Below are positions 40,950 through 50,281 of a DNA stretch of 64,000 bases, one piece after another; positions within the stretch are counted from its first letter, which is position 1, and each line of letters starts with the position of its first letter. Location of the stretch: positions 31,597-95,596 of the forward strand of contig NZ_LT607424.1 of assembly GCF_900095225.1 (NCBI RefSeq), given 5' to 3'. A model generated the notes under the pieces. The model had not been told where the DNA came from, ran no database searches, and saw only the letters and a program-made list of their open reading frames with translations. This DNA is from Pseudomonas sp. UMAB-08. Lineage in GTDB: Bacteria; Pseudomonadota; Gammaproteobacteria; Pseudomonadales; Pseudomonadaceae. The position numbers and the translations under genes were made by a program.

Positions 40950-42997
40950 AGTGCCGCTCCCTCACTCAAGCCTGAATGGCGCAAGAGTGCGTCAATCGTC
41001 GGCTCACGTCCGCGGAAGTCGACGAACAGCACCATCGGCTCCTGTGAGCCGCCGCGCGCCAGAATCGCTTCGCGGAACGCGCGACCGGTGTCGGAGTTGA
41101 ACACCCCTTCTTCCTCGAACTTCGAGAACGCATCGGCCGACAACACTTCAGCCCACTTGTAGCTGTAGTAACCCGCCGCATAACCGCCGGCAAAGATGTG
41201 CGCGAAGCTGTTGGGGAAGCGGTTATAGGCCGGCGGACGCATCACCGACACTTCATCGCGAATGCCCTCAAGCACTTGCAGCACAGTGCGACCGTCGCCA
41301 TGGGTGGCGTGCAGTTCGAAGTCGAACAGCGAGAATTCCAGCTGGCGCACCATCATCAGCCCGGACTGAAAGTTCTTCGCAGCGAGCATTTTTTCCAGCA
41401 AGTCCTGCGGCAGTGCTTCGCCGGTTTCGTAATGCGCTGAGATCAGCGCCAGACCTTCAGGCTCCCAGCACCAGTTCTCCATGAACTGGCTCGGCAACTC
41501 GACCGCATCCCATGCCACGCCGTTGATACCCGACACGCCCGCGTGTTCGACGCGGGTCAGCAGGTGATGCAGGCCATGACCGAACTCGTGGAACAGGGTG
41601 GTCACTTCGTCGTGGGTCAGCAGCGCAGGCTTGCCACCGACCGCTGGTGTGAAGTTGCACACCAGATTTGCTACCGGGTTTTGCAGCTGACCTTTAGCGG
41701 TGCGGCGACGATCCCGTGCGCCGTCCATCCAGGCGCCGCCACGTTTGTTGGCGCGAGCATAGAGGTCGAAGAAGAAGCGCCCGACGTGTTGGCCGTTTTC
41801 TGTGATTTCGAACAGGCGAACATCCGGGTGCCAGGTGTCGAAACCTGTTTGCTCGGCGATTTCGATGCCATACAGGCGTTGCACGATAGCAAACAGACCG
41901 GTCAGCACTTTATCGATGGGGAAGTAAGCGCGCAGGGTTTCCTGGGAGACGCTGTAGCGTTGCTCACGGAGTTTTTCCCCGTAGAACCCGCTGTCCCAGC
42001 TTTGCAGATCGGCGCAGCCTTGCTCGGCGGCATAAGCCTTGAGCTGTTGCAGGTCTTGAACGGCGAACGGCTTGCTGCGTTTGGCCAGATCACGCAGGAA
42101 GCTCAATACGTGATCGCTGGTCTCAGCCATCTTGGTCGCCAGGCTCAACTCGGAGAAGCTGGTGAAACCAAGCAATTGGGCCAGTTCGTGGCGCAGGTCG
42201 AGGATGTCGACCATGACCGGACCGTTGTCGTTCTGACCGGCATTCGGGCCTTGATCGGACGCACGGGTGCAATAGGCCGCGTAAATCTCTTCACGCAGGG
42301 CACGGTCTTCGGCGTAGGTCATCACCGCGTAGTAGCTCGGGAATTCCAGGCTGATCAACCAGCCATCGAGGTCCTTGGCCTTGGCGGCAGCGGCCATCTG
42401 CGCTTTGGCCGAATCCGTCAGGCCGGCGAGGGCGGCCTCGTCGGTGACGAGCTTGGTCCACGCCTGCGTCGCGTCGAGCAGTTGGTTGGAGAAGCGGCTG
42501 CCCAGTTCAGACAATTTGCTCTGCACCTCGGCATAACGCTGTTGCTGTGCAGGCGGCAAATCGATACCCGACAGGCGGAAATCACGCAGCGAGTGCTCGA
42601 TAATGGTTTTTTGCGCCACATCGAAGCTTGCGGCTTCCGGGCTGCTGGCCAATGCCTCGAAGGCCTGGAACAGCTCGCGGTTCTGGCCCATCTCGGTAGA
42701 GTAGGCACTCAACGCTGGCAGGCAAGACTCATAGGCCTCACGCAATTCGGCGCTGTTGCACACGGCATTCAGGTGGCTGACCGGGCTCCAGGCCGCGCCC
42801 AGGCGGTCATTGAGCTCGTCCATGGCCAGGATCAGGCCGGCCCAGGTCGGCTGTTTGGCCTGGGTAACGAGGATCTCGGCAATCGCGCTACGGTTGTCGG
42901 CAAGGATCTGGTCAATCGCCGGTTTGACGTGCTCGGCGCGGATCGCCGAGAAGAGTGGCAAGTCATACGGCTGCAAAAGAGGGTTGTTCGCGCTCAC
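40946..42997 (-). CDS. prlC: Oligopeptidase A
   Basis: The 683-residue M3-family zinc metallopeptidase degrades short peptides, including cleaved signal peptides, in the cytoplasm. The zinc motif HEFGH (in TTLFHEFGHGLHHLL) and the downstream Glu (GVAWDAVELPSQFMENW) are intact. Length matches E. coli PrlC (680). It is divergent from the gamma-carbonic anhydrase gene. Confidence 0.95.
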   Translation of the reverse strand: MSANNPLLQPYDLPLFSAIRAEHVKPAIDQILADNRSAIAEILVTQAKQPTWAGLILAMDELNDRLGAAWSPVSHLNAVCNSAELREAYESCLPALSAYSTEMGQNRELFQAFEALASSPEAASFDVAQKTIIEHSLRDFRLSGIDLPPAQQQRYAEVQSKLSELGSRFSNQLLDATQAWTKLVTDEAALAGLTDSAKAQMAAAAKAKDLDGWLISLEFPSYYAVMTYAEDRALREEIYAAYCTRASDQGPNAGQNDNGPVMVDILDLRHELAQLLGFTSFSELSLATKMAETSDHVLSFLRDLAKRSKPFAVQDLQQLKAYAAEQGCADLQSWDSGFYGEKLREQRYSVSQETLRAYFPIDKVLTGLFAIVQRLYGIEIAEQTGFDTWHPDVRLFEITENGQHVGRFFFDLYARANKRGGAWMDGARDRRRTAKGQLQNPVANLVCNFTPAVGGKPALLTHDEVTTLFHEFGHGLHHLLTRVEHAGVSGINGVAWDAVELPSQFMENWCWEPEGLALISAHYETGEALPQDLLEKMLAAKNFQSGLMMVRQLEFSLFDFELHATHGDGRTVLQVLEGIRDEVSVMRPPAYNRFPNSFAHIFAGGYAAGYYSYKWAEVLSADAFSKFEEEGVFNSDTGRAFREAILARGGSQEPMVLFVDFRGREPTIDALLRHSGLSEGAAL

Positions 42998-43100
42998 GGT
43001 TTAGCACCTTGGCTGGAAGAATCACTGGCACATCTTAATTACAATCGACGCTGACCGCAGCACTCAGACCCATCTATAAGTCTCAGAGAAGGAACCTATC

Positions 43101-43649
43101 GTGGCTATTCGCAAGTATCAGCACCACATTCCAGTGCTCGCCGAGCGCGCATTTGTCGACTATTCGGCGGTGGTGATCGGCGATGTCGAGATCGGCGCCG
43201 ACAGTTCGATCTGGCCGCTGACGGTGATTCGCGGCGACATGCACCGCATCCGCATCGGCGCGCGCACCAGCGTCCAGGACGGTTGCGTGCTGCATATCAC
43301 CCACGCAGGCCCGTTCAACCCGGACGGCTTCCCGTTGCTGATCGGTGATGAAGTGACCATCGCCCATAAAGTCATGCTGCATGGCTGCACAGTCGGCAAT
43401 CGTATTCTGATCGGCATGGGCAGCATCGTCATGGACGGTGCAGTGGTCGAGGACGAGGTGATCATCGGCGCGGGTAGCCTGGTACCGCCTGGCAAGCGAT
43501 TGGAGAGCGGCTTTCTGTACGTCGGCAGCCCGGTGAAACAGGTGCGGGCGCTGACAGACAAAGAACGCGCGTTCTTCAGCTACAGCGCCAGCAACTACGT
43601 GAAGCTCAAGGATCAACACCTGGCCGAAGGTTACGATCAGCCGCTGTGA
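43101..43649 (+). CDS. Gamma-carbonic anhydrase family protein
   Basis: The 182-residue protein folds as a left-handed beta-helix, visible as hexapeptide repeats (IGDVEIGADSSIWPLTVIRGD, then VIIGAGSLVPPG). The three zinc-ligand histidines are present in HITHAG and in IAHKVMLHGC. Family members such as YrdA and PaaY act as carbonic anhydrase or thioesterase, or are inactive; sequence alone does not decide. It precedes a HAD hydrolase by 54 bases. Confidence 0.87.
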   Translation: MAIRKYQHHIPVLAERAFVDYSAVVIGDVEIGADSSIWPLTVIRGDMHRIRIGARTSVQDGCVLHITHAGPFNPDGFPLLIGDEVTIAHKVMLHGCTVGNRILIGMGSIVMDGAVVEDEVIIGAGSLVPPGKRLESGFLYVGSPVKQVRALTDKERAFFSYSASNYVKLKDQHLAEGYDQPL

Positions 43650-43703
43650 ATGACTCGTTGAGTTATCCACAGGCCACGTCCACGCATTAGAAACGGGAAG
43701 ACC

Positions 43704-44357
43704 ATGCATTACCAAAATATTCTGTTCGACCTCGATGGCACCCTGACCGACCCTCGCCTGGGGATAACGCGCTCGATCCAGTTCGCCCTGAGCCGCTTGG
43801 GTATCGATGAGCCGGACCTCACCAGGCTCGAGCACTTTATCGGCCCACCCTTGTTGCAGGCATTCATGCAGTTCTACGACTTCGACGAAGCCAAAGCCTG
43901 GGAAGCGGTGGGGTTCTATCGCGAGCGCTTCAAAGTCACCGGTCTCTATGAAAACCAGGTATTCGACGGTGTGTTCGGGCTATTGGAAACCCTCGCCAGC
44001 CAGAACCGTGCGCTGTACATCGCGACCTCAAAACCGTGGGTATTCGCCCATGAAATCGCCCGGCATTTTGACTTCGCCAAGCATTTCAAAGTGATTTACG
44101 GCAGCGAACTGGACGGCACCCGCACCGACAAAGTCGAACTGATCCGCCATCTGCTGGCCGAAGAAGGTCTGGACCCCGGGCAAACGTTGATGATCGGTGA
44201 TCGCAAACACGACTTGATCGGCGCCCAGCGTAACGGCCTGGACGTCGCCGCCGTAGGTTATGGATTTGGCAGTCATGACGAGCTGGTGGCCGAGTCGCCG
44301 ACCTATCACTTCGCGACGTTGGCCGAGTTGCATGCGGCGTTTTTGAAGACGAAGTAA
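43704..44357 (+). CDS. HAD-superfamily hydrolase (phosphoglycolate phosphatase-like)
   Basis: The 217-residue enzyme has all four HAD motifs: nucleophile DLDGTLTDP, motif II IATSKPW, the Lys in TDKVELIRH, and motif IV MIGDRKHDLIGA. The cap between about 15 and 85 is helical (type C1). The relatives are 5'-nucleotidases and phosphoglycolate phosphatases; the substrate is not determined. It probably shares a transcript with the gamma-carbonic anhydrase. Confidence 0.87.
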   Translation: MHYQNILFDLDGTLTDPRLGITRSIQFALSRLGIDEPDLTRLEHFIGPPLLQAFMQFYDFDEAKAWEAVGFYRERFKVTGLYENQVFDGVFGLLETLASQNRALYIATSKPWVFAHEIARHFDFAKHFKVIYGSELDGTRTDKVELIRHLLAEEGLDPGQTLMIGDRKHDLIGAQRNGLDVAAVGYGFGSHDELVAESPTYHFATLAELHAAFLKTK

Positions 44358-44473
44358 CTGCCGCAAAACCTGCGGTGACATGAATGAGTGCCGGGAAGTG
44401 TGTTGATCGCAAATCCTAGGAGCTGTCGCCCCGTCTGCGACGCCGCGCTGTCGCGCAGCAAACCGGGTCCCCG

Positions 44474-44571
44474 TAGGAGCTGCCGAAGGCTGCGATAAGG
44501 TCGGTACGACCTTCAGCGGTCTCAAGAAAGCGACCGGTTCCCGGTCGATCGCAGCCTTCGGCAGCTCCTAC
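44474..44571. repeat. REP pair (BIME-like) between HAD hydrolase and aminopeptidase genes
   Basis: Two perfect 24-base inverted copies (44474-44497, beginning GTAGGAGCTGCCGAAGG, and its complement 44548-44571) flank a 50-base spacer that contains its own short dyads. This is the classic paired, inverted REP arrangement. A diverged third copy, TAGGAGCTGTCGC, lies at about 44416. The right copy abuts the aminopeptidase stop codon. Confidence 0.8.
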
Positions 44572-44573
44572 AG

Positions 44574-45638
44574 TCATGTGTCTGATCCAGCCAGCCTCCG
44601 CAACGCCGCCTTGCGCTGTTCCATCGGCAGCGCTCCCAGCTTCTCCACCGCGCTGTAGAACGCGGGCCAGTCACCGTTGACCTGCTTGAACAGCGCGGTG
44701 AATGCCGGCACCCACTGGTCGTAGAGCCCAAAGGGCAGCAGTTTGGCGTTGTTCATCGGCGCATTGATCCAGGGATCGAAGCGTTTATCGCCTGCCCATT
44801 GAGCATCGCGCATCTGCCGATAATCACGGCGCAACCGCTCGAACTCCGCCGCTTTGCGCTCACGCATTACCTCCGCCGCGAGTGGCTGACCGTACAGTGT
44901 TTTCAAGCGTTCCCGCACATCCAGAACCAACTGAATAAACTGATCATTCTGTTTCGAAGCCGCCAGGCTTTGCGGGGCCAGCCCTCGTGCCACGCGCCAT
45001 TGGCGGGCGCCTTCCTGCTCGACGAAGTTGGCGTAGGACTCGTTGAACTCAGTGTCGTCCTTCACATAAAAACGCTGATGCGCCAGCTCATGAAAAATCA
45101 GCGCGGCCATGCGCTCGTCACCTCGGCTGAGCATCGAGCTCAGAATGGGATCGTCGAACCAGCCCAGCGTGGAATACGTTTCTACCCCGCTGACGTAGAC
45201 ATCCATGCCTGCCTGACGCTGCAACGCGGCCTCGCCTCTGGCTGCGCCCTGGCTGTAGTAACCGCGATACGCGACGCACCCGGCGACGGGAAAACAATGG
45301 GTGACCGGGTCCAGCGAGAACGCCCCTGTCGCGAATACATTCCACACCACATAAGGTCGGCCGACATCGACATACAGGCGGTAGCTGGGGTTATCCGGCA
45401 GGTGCAGCTGACGACTGGCGAAAGCCCGAGCCTGCTGCGATTTGATCAGATGCTCGCGCAATGCCGGGGCGCTATTGGGGTCGGCGATGACCTCGGCCAC
45501 CGGTTCACGGGCATGCAGCAAGCGCCATTGGCCGCTGGCCAGTTGGCTGTAGTAATCGATGCTGGAGCAGCCACCAAGCAAGAGCAACATCAGTAGCGCA
45601 AAACCATGGCTGAGAAACAACCTGTCGTGTCGAATCAT
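44574..45638 (-). CDS. Putative metallo-aminopeptidase lipoprotein (DUF2265 type)
   Basis: The 354-residue precursor has a lipobox (LLLGGC near residue 24) and a metallopeptidase motif HELAHQ with downstream acidic residues NESYANFVEQE, a pattern of the putative aminopeptidase family PF10023. A short segment DDPILSSMLSRGDERM precedes the zinc helix. It should be anchored in the envelope. Substrate is unknown. The last codons run into a REP sequence. Confidence 0.85.
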   Translation of the reverse strand: MIRHDRLFLSHGFALLMLLLLGGCSSIDYYSQLASGQWRLLHAREPVAEVIADPNSAPALREHLIKSQQARAFASRQLHLPDNPSYRLYVDVGRPYVVWNVFATGAFSLDPVTHCFPVAGCVAYRGYYSQGAARGEAALQRQAGMDVYVSGVETYSTLGWFDDPILSSMLSRGDERMAALIFHELAHQRFYVKDDTEFNESYANFVEQEGARQWRVARGLAPQSLAASKQNDQFIQLVLDVRERLKTLYGQPLAAEVMRERKAAEFERLRRDYRQMRDAQWAGDKRFDPWINAPMNNAKLLPFGLYDQWVPAFTALFKQVNGDWPAFYSAVEKLGALPMEQRKAALRRLAGSDT

Positions 45639-45733
45639 GCCCCGGCCTTAATGTCTTATTGAGTACGCGTTATGCCGGACAGTCGACCCCTGACGCAACT
45701 ATCATCAACACGTGTTCGATCACGGAGCCTGCC

Positions 45734-46144
45734 ATGCGCCAGCCACTGTTGATATCTGCCCTGATTGCCCTCGCCGGGTGCGCCAGCCCTGTGCCCCCCG
45801 CTGACCCGCAACAGGCGTGGGTCGAGATGTTCACCTACACCGGGAACCTGGTGATGGCCGACAAGCTCGACGGCAAGCGACTGGACGACGGGCGTTACTT
45901 TCAAGTGCCTCCCGGCAGCCATGAGTTGCAGATGCGGTATGACTACGAGATCTATGGCGGCGGGTTTGGCGGGATGTTCGAGAGCACGCAGCGGACGTGT
46001 TACATCGTCGTGCGTTATGACCACTTCGCTCCAGGGCAACGTTACCGGCTCGAAGGACGCTCGGCTGGCATCACCATCAGCGGCCGCCTGTATGACGCCC
46101 AGCGCCAGATGGTCGCCGAAGACCACGAGGTCACCTGCCTGTGA
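45734..46144 (+). CDS. Small lipoprotein (PA0062-like)
   Basis: The 136-residue product starts at ATG 45734 (GGAG 8 bases upstream) and has a lipobox LAGC (Cys about 16). The mature part is beta-rich with an Ig-like feel (GRYFQVPPGSHELQMRYDYEI) and two cysteines (RTCYIV and EVTCL) that could pair. A longer in-frame extension upstream would bury the signal peptide and is rejected. Function unknown. Confidence 0.8.
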   Translation: MRQPLLISALIALAGCASPVPPADPQQAWVEMFTYTGNLVMADKLDGKRLDDGRYFQVPPGSHELQMRYDYEIYGGGFGGMFESTQRTCYIVVRYDHFAPGQRYRLEGRSAGITISGRLYDAQRQMVAEDHEVTCL

Positions 46145-46378
46145 TCACTTGTCGTTCTTTTGGTAGATGATTTTTTTGCTGCCGCCCTCGCACGTGCCAA
46201 CGACCATGTTCTGGTCATGCACTTCGTCATTGCTGACAATTTCCAGGGTGTAGGAACTCACATTATTGGCCTGGATTCGGGACTCGATCTCGGCCTTGAG
46301 TTCCTCGCAGGGTTTGACTGCCGCCAGCACACTGGTGGCCGATACGGTACAGATAACAGCTAAAACGAAACGTTTCAT
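46145..46378 (-). CDS. DUF1161 family small exported protein (copy 1)
   Basis: The 77-residue precursor has a signal peptide ending near LAA, a conserved CEELKAEIESRI helix and a CEGGSKKIIY strand, the DUF1161 pattern with two cysteines likely joined by a disulfide. A second copy lies at 48318. The stop codon directly abuts that of the convergent lipoprotein gene, so the two 3' ends meet with no spacer. Confidence 0.88.
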   Translation of the reverse strand: MKRFVLAVICTVSATSVLAAVKPCEELKAEIESRIQANNVSSYTLEIVSNDEVHDQNMVVGTCEGGSKKIIYQKNDK

Positions 46379-46506
46379 GCTCGACTCCTTCGATACGGCG
46401 CACAGAGTACTGCGCTAACGCTGCAACGATCCATTCGACTTTCATTACGTCGGCCACGTGTGACGTCAATAGCGGCTGAATACGGAGGGCAGAGCGAGTG
46501 AACAAC

Positions 46507-46528
46507 CCGCACAGGCTGAGCTGTGCGG
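46507..46528 (-). terminator. Hairpin after osmC
   Basis: CCGCACAG and CTGTGCGG form a perfect 8-bp stem with a 6-base loop 25 bases past the osmC stop. The following bases on the minus strand are only mildly T-rich. Confidence 0.5.
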
Positions 46529-46552
46529 AGTTGGTCGTGGCAACGAGGTCGA

Positions 46553-46984
46553 TTAGCTGACCAGCGTTGCGTCCAGGGTGATTTTCGCGTTCAGGACTTT
46601 GGACACCGGGCAGCCTTCTTTGGCTTTCCTGGTCAGTTCGTCGAACTGCTGCTGCGTGGCGCCCGGGATCTTCGCTTTAAGGATCAGGTGCACGGCAGTG
46701 ATGGAAAAACCGTCAGCCAATTGCTCCAGGGTCACTTGGGCTTCAGTATCGATGCTGTCGGCTTTCAGATTGGCTTCGCCGAGAATCATCGACAGCGCCA
46801 TAGAGAAACAGCCCGCATGAGCCGCGCCGATCAGCTCCTCCGGATTGGTGCCCTTGCCGCCTTCGAAGCGCGCCTTGAAGCCGTAGGGTGCTTTGTTAAG
46901 GACATTGGTTTCGGTGGAGAGGCTACCAATACCGCTCTTCAGATCGCCTTCCCAATGTGCCGATGCTTTCTTGATTATGCTCAT
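46553..46984 (-). CDS. osmC: Organic hydroperoxide reductase OsmC
   Basis: The 143-residue thiol peroxidase reduces organic hydroperoxides. Both redox cysteines are present, in HAGCFSMALS and KEGCPVSKVL, along with the conserved Glu in NPEELIGAAHAG and the N-terminal ASAHWEGDL. The length and N-terminus favour OsmC over Ohr. In Pseudomonas it is stationary-phase and osmotically induced. It stands alone between the two DUF1161 copies' neighbourhood. Confidence 0.92.
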   Translation of the reverse strand: MSIIKKASAHWEGDLKSGIGSLSTETNVLNKAPYGFKARFEGGKGTNPEELIGAAHAGCFSMALSMILGEANLKADSIDTEAQVTLEQLADGFSITAVHLILKAKIPGATQQQFDELTRKAKEGCPVSKVLNAKITLDATLVS

Positions 46985-47222
46985 GGTCTCTCCTCATGAC
47001 AGTGTGCGAGGGGGTTCGCACAGGGACAAAGGTTCTGAGGATAGTCGTCTCAATAAAGTTCAACTGTCGGAAAAACCCAGTGTTTTAGTAGGTCTTTTCC
47101 TGCCCAGCCATTGAAACTCAGAGATTTGCCCACACTCATTAGAGATCAGGATGGGTTTTGGTCATCATCGGATTTCACCGGTCAAGCCTGCAAGACACAC
47201 TCCAGAGGCTATTTAGCGGCTT

Positions 47223-48224
47223 ATGAAACGTTTAGCGGATATCAAAATATCAACGCTCGACCTGGTGCCCGTGCGCCAGGATGCCGGCCCGGCACAGTCT
47301 CTGCGTAACTCGCTGGATTTGGCGCAGCATGTTGAAAAGCTCGGTTACAACCGTTTTTGGGTCGCTGAGCACCACAACATGGACGGCATCGCCAGCTCGG
47401 CGACGGCGGTGCTGCTCGGCTATCTGGCCGGCGGCACCTCGACGATTCGGGTCGGGGCGGGCGGCGTCATGCTGCCGAACCATGCACCGCTGGTGATCGC
47501 CGAACAGTTCGGCACCCTCGCCAGCCTGTACCCAGGCCGGATTGATCTGGGCCTCGGTCGCGCACCCGGTTCCGACCAAATGACCGCTCGCGCCCTGCGT
47601 CGTGAGCGATCCGGCAGCGCCGACGATTTCCCTGAAGACGTCACCGAGCTTCTGCGCTATCTCGGCCCGCGCACACCTGATCAAAAAGTGATCGCTGTGC
47701 CAGGTTCGGGCACTAACGTTCCGGTCTGGTTGTTGGGTTCCAGCTTGTTCAGCGCGCAACTGGCAGGGGAGCGCGGTCTGCCGTACGCCTTCGCCTCACA
47801 CTTCGCGCCGCGTTACATGCACGAAGCCATTCGCGTCTACCGCAACCATTTCAAGCCCTCGGCCTATCTGGAAAAGCCGTATGTCATGCTCGGCGTGCCC
47901 TTGGTGGCGGCCGATACCGACGAGCAAGCTGATTACCTGGCAACCTCGGTCTATCAGCGGATTCTGGCGTTGATGCGCGGCCAAAGCCTGATGCAGCGCC
48001 CGCCGGTCGAGACCATGGACGGCCTGTGGTTGCCCCATGAGCGCGAAGCGGTCGCGAGTTTCCTCGGCTTGGCGATGGTCGGCGGCCCGCAGAAAATCCG
48101 CGCCAAGCTGGATGTGCTGCTGGAGCAGACCCAAGCCGATGAGCTGATTTTCACCTGTGACCTGTATGAACACGCGGATCGACTGCGCTCGTATGAAATT
48201 CTCGCGCAAACCGTGCAGGGCTGA
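47223..48224 (+). CDS. Luciferase-like (LLM class) flavin-dependent oxidoreductase
   Basis: The 333-residue TIM-barrel protein resembles bacterial luciferase alpha-like enzymes of unknown substrate: KISTLDLVPVRQD start, RFWVAEHHNMDGIASSATAVLL, GAGGVMLPNHAPLVIAEQFGTL and the signature GRIDLGLGRAPGSD. Members of this group often use FMNH2 supplied by a partner reductase, and none is encoded nearby. It ends in a strong bidirectional terminator. Confidence 0.9.
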   Translation: MKRLADIKISTLDLVPVRQDAGPAQSLRNSLDLAQHVEKLGYNRFWVAEHHNMDGIASSATAVLLGYLAGGTSTIRVGAGGVMLPNHAPLVIAEQFGTLASLYPGRIDLGLGRAPGSDQMTARALRRERSGSADDFPEDVTELLRYLGPRTPDQKVIAVPGSGTNVPVWLLGSSLFSAQLAGERGLPYAFASHFAPRYMHEAIRVYRNHFKPSAYLEKPYVMLGVPLVAADTDEQADYLATSVYQRILALMRGQSLMQRPPVETMDGLWLPHEREAVASFLGLAMVGGPQKIRAKLDVLLEQTQADELIFTCDLYEHADRLRSYEILAQTVQG

Positions 48225-48270
48225 GGCTCACCCCAAAAAAGGGTAGGGGGAAAACCCTTTCACTGGACAT

Positions 48271-48301
48271 AAAAAACCGACGCCATGTGCGTCGGTTTTT
48301 T
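48271..48301. terminator. Bidirectional Rho-independent terminator
   Basis: AAAAAACCGACGC and GCGTCGGTTTTTT form a 13-bp stem over loop CATGT, with T-runs on both strands. It serves the convergent flavin oxidoreductase and DUF1161 genes. Confidence 0.9.
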
Positions 48302-48317
48302 ATGAATCAGTGATAAA

Positions 48318-48542
48318 TCAGCCGCGTTTGTACACGATTTCCTTGGTGCCGCCTTCACAGGTACCGACCACTTTCCCGTCGGCCGCACTGCCTTTGGCGA
48401 CGACTTCCAGCGTGTAGGTCGAGGCGCCTTTTGCCTTGATCTTCGCGTCGATTTCCGACTTCAAATCATCACAGGACTTGCCCGCCGCCATCGTGGTTCC
48501 CGCCATGCTCAACAAACCAACCGCCAGTAGAAACTTCTTCAT
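48318..48542 (-). CDS. DUF1161 family small exported protein (copy 2)
   Basis: The 74-residue precursor (signal ending near MAA) is a clear paralogue of the protein at 46145-46378: SCDDLKSEIDAKI, YTLEVV and VGTCEGGTKEIVY align throughout. Two cysteines are conserved in both. The family is of unknown function. The two copies lie either side of osmC and the flavin oxidoreductase gene, as in other pseudomonads. Confidence 0.88.
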   Translation of the reverse strand: MKKFLLAVGLLSMAGTTMAAGKSCDDLKSEIDAKIKAKGASTYTLEVVAKGSAADGKVVGTCEGGTKEIVYKRG

Positions 48543-48678
48543 CGGTCACACTCCCTCGTTAGGTTAACTGGGTTGAAAAACAACCCAAGTCATTAACCGC
48601 GCCAACGGTTTCGCGACAGCGGGTTCTCTGTATGTAGCGGAGATTATGGCAATCGGCCAGCGCGAAAGTTCAGCGCGG

Positions 48679-48894
48679 TCAGCTATTCTCAATCCGGAAG
48701 CCGACGTTCAGGGTGACCTGATAGTGCGCAACCTTGCCCTCTCTGATGTGGCCTCGGGTTTCCAGCACTTCGAACCATTCCAGATGCTTGATGCTCTTGG
48801 CGGCTTCAGTGATTGCATTATTGATGGCGTCTTCAATCGTTGTGGACGATGAGCCGACCAGCTCGACTTTCTTGTAGGTATGGTGATCAGTCAT
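48679..48894 (-). CDS. Dodecin (flavin-storage protein)
   Basis: The 71-residue protein has the dodecin pattern: YKKVELVGSSSTTIEDAINNAI, the flavin-stacking Trp in HLEWFEVLETRG and the edge strand HYQVTLNVGFRI. Dodecins assemble as hollow dodecamers that bind and protect flavins. It is well placed near a flavin-dependent oxidoreductase, although the two are separately transcribed. Confidence 0.92.
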   Translation of the reverse strand: MTDHHTYKKVELVGSSSTTIEDAINNAITEAAKSIKHLEWFEVLETRGHIREGKVAHYQVTLNVGFRIENS

Positions 48895-49048
48895 GGTAGT
48901 TCTCCTGAAGGTGTCCGTAAGAGCGTAGCAGTGAAATTGCTCGCAGCTTTGTGGGCAAATTCTTTTGAAATGCTCATCTACACTGCACTTTCCTCGAACC
49001 CCGCAGTCCGAAAGAACACACGCCTCTCATCAATGCAGGAGATCCACC

Positions 49049-49375
49049 ATGGCCAACACTTCTTTACGTAAAGCCTCGTTGCAAAGCATGGAAGCCGAGA
49101 TCGAAAGCCTTCTCAAGTCCCTTGAGAGCCTTAAGTCCGATGCCTCGGAAGAGTCGCATAAAACCCTGAAAGCCTTGAAAGCCAACGCCGAAAGCGCACT
49201 GAGCCATTCACGCCACCTGCTCAGTGATGTGTATGAAGACGTCAAAGAAAAGACCCGTGAAACCGGTGTCGCTACCCGCGATTACGCTCAAGAACACCCG
49301 TGGACCACCGCAGGTGTGGCCGTAGGCGCTGTCGGTCTGCTGGCAGCCTACCTATTGTGCAAACGCGCTCATTGA
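49049..49375 (+). CDS. DUF883 (ElaB/YqjD/YgaM) membrane-anchored protein
   Basis: From ATG 49049 (AGGAGA 7 bases upstream) the product has 108 residues: a long amphipathic helix (about 10-75, SMEAEIESLLKSLESLKSD and ANAESALSHSRHLL), the linker YAQEHPWTTAGVAVG typical of the family, and one C-terminal helix (about 85-103). ElaB/YqjD proteins bind ribosomes at the inner membrane in stationary phase; that role is inferred. Its stop is adjacent to the convergent trpI stop. Confidence 0.88.
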   Translation: MANTSLRKASLQSMEAEIESLLKSLESLKSDASEESHKTLKALKANAESALSHSRHLLSDVYEDVKEKTRETGVATRDYAQEHPWTTAGVAVGAVGLLAAYLLCKRAH

Positions 49376-50275
49376 TCAGCCGCTGGCAGCACGCTCAAGC
49401 TCAGTCTTGAGCCACTGCGCCAACTGCTGAGCACGCCCGTCTGCGGCGCGTTTAGGTACCCATAACGCCAGCTGCGCCGGGGTTTCACTAAAGCCCCAAG
49501 GCGCAGCCAGGCGTCCAGCGCGCAAGTCATCGGCAACCAGGGGTTCCGGGGCAATGGCGATGCCCAGCCCGGCGACGGCTGCCTCCAGCAAATAATACAA
49601 ATGCTCGAAACCCTGCCCGTAATGCAAAGCCGCAGGCTCGATGCCGTTTTGCTGCGCCCAAAGAGGCCATGCTTGCGGACGCGACGTCGTTTGCAGCAAT
49701 GCCTCACTCAGCAACGCTTGAGCTGGCGCTTGGCGCAGGTGCTCGAAACGCGCAAACCGTGGGCTGAGGACCGGGCCGATACGCTCGCTGGCCAGTTCAT
49801 AGACCTGCATGTCCGCAGGCCAAGGCGGCTCGGCGAAGATCAATAACGCGTCCAGACCTGGTCGACGCGGGTCTAGATCGCCTTCGCCCGCCGACAAGTG
49901 CAGACGAAGATCCGGCAGCTCGGCATTCAGTCGCCCCAGGCGCGGGATAAACCAGCGCGCCAGCAGGCTGCCCGAACAGCCGAGAACAAAAGGCGCATCG
50001 GCCTTATCGTGGGTCAGCTCCGCACACACGGTACGCAACCGTTCAAATGCCTCGGCACTGGCATCTCGCAAACGAATGCCGGCATCTGTGAGTTTAAGGC
50101 CGCGCCCATCCTTGACGAACAAGGCCAGCCCCAGATGCTCTTCAAGCACTTTAAGCTGGCGACTGACCGCCCCGTGGGTGACGTGCAGCTGCTCGGCAGC
50201 CTGACTGACGCTGTTCAAACGCGCCGCCGCTTCGAAAGCGCGCAGGGCGTTGAGAGGAGGGAGATCGCGGCTCAT
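49376..50275 (-). CDS. trpI: LysR-type activator of trpBA, TrpI
   Basis: The 299-residue regulator has an N-terminal winged helix (about 8-65, LNALRAFEAAARLNSVSQAAEQLHVTHGAVSRQLKVLE) and a LysR effector domain. In Pseudomonas TrpI activates the divergent trpBA operon when indoleglycerol phosphate accumulates. The divergent position, spacing and the TrpI-type dyad at 50282-50298 support the identification over related GcvA-like regulators. Confidence 0.9.
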   Translation of the reverse strand: MSRDLPPLNALRAFEAAARLNSVSQAAEQLHVTHGAVSRQLKVLEEHLGLALFVKDGRGLKLTDAGIRLRDASAEAFERLRTVCAELTHDKADAPFVLGCSGSLLARWFIPRLGRLNAELPDLRLHLSAGEGDLDPRRPGLDALLIFAEPPWPADMQVYELASERIGPVLSPRFARFEHLRQAPAQALLSEALLQTTSRPQAWPLWAQQNGIEPAALHYGQGFEHLYYLLEAAVAGLGIAIAPEPLVADDLRAGRLAAPWGFSETPAQLALWVPKRAADGRAQQLAQWLKTELERAASG

Positions 50276-50281
50276 GGTATC

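Noticed and set aside
41543..43054. A 503-codon open frame opposite prlC
   Set aside because: Antisense to the complete oligopeptidase A gene, which carries the zinc motif.
48231..48262. A second terminator-like hairpin (AAAGGGT/ACCCTTT) after the flavin oxidoreductase gene
   Set aside because: The pairing is short and G-rich and the strong terminator at 48271-48301 follows immediately, so I did not list it separately.
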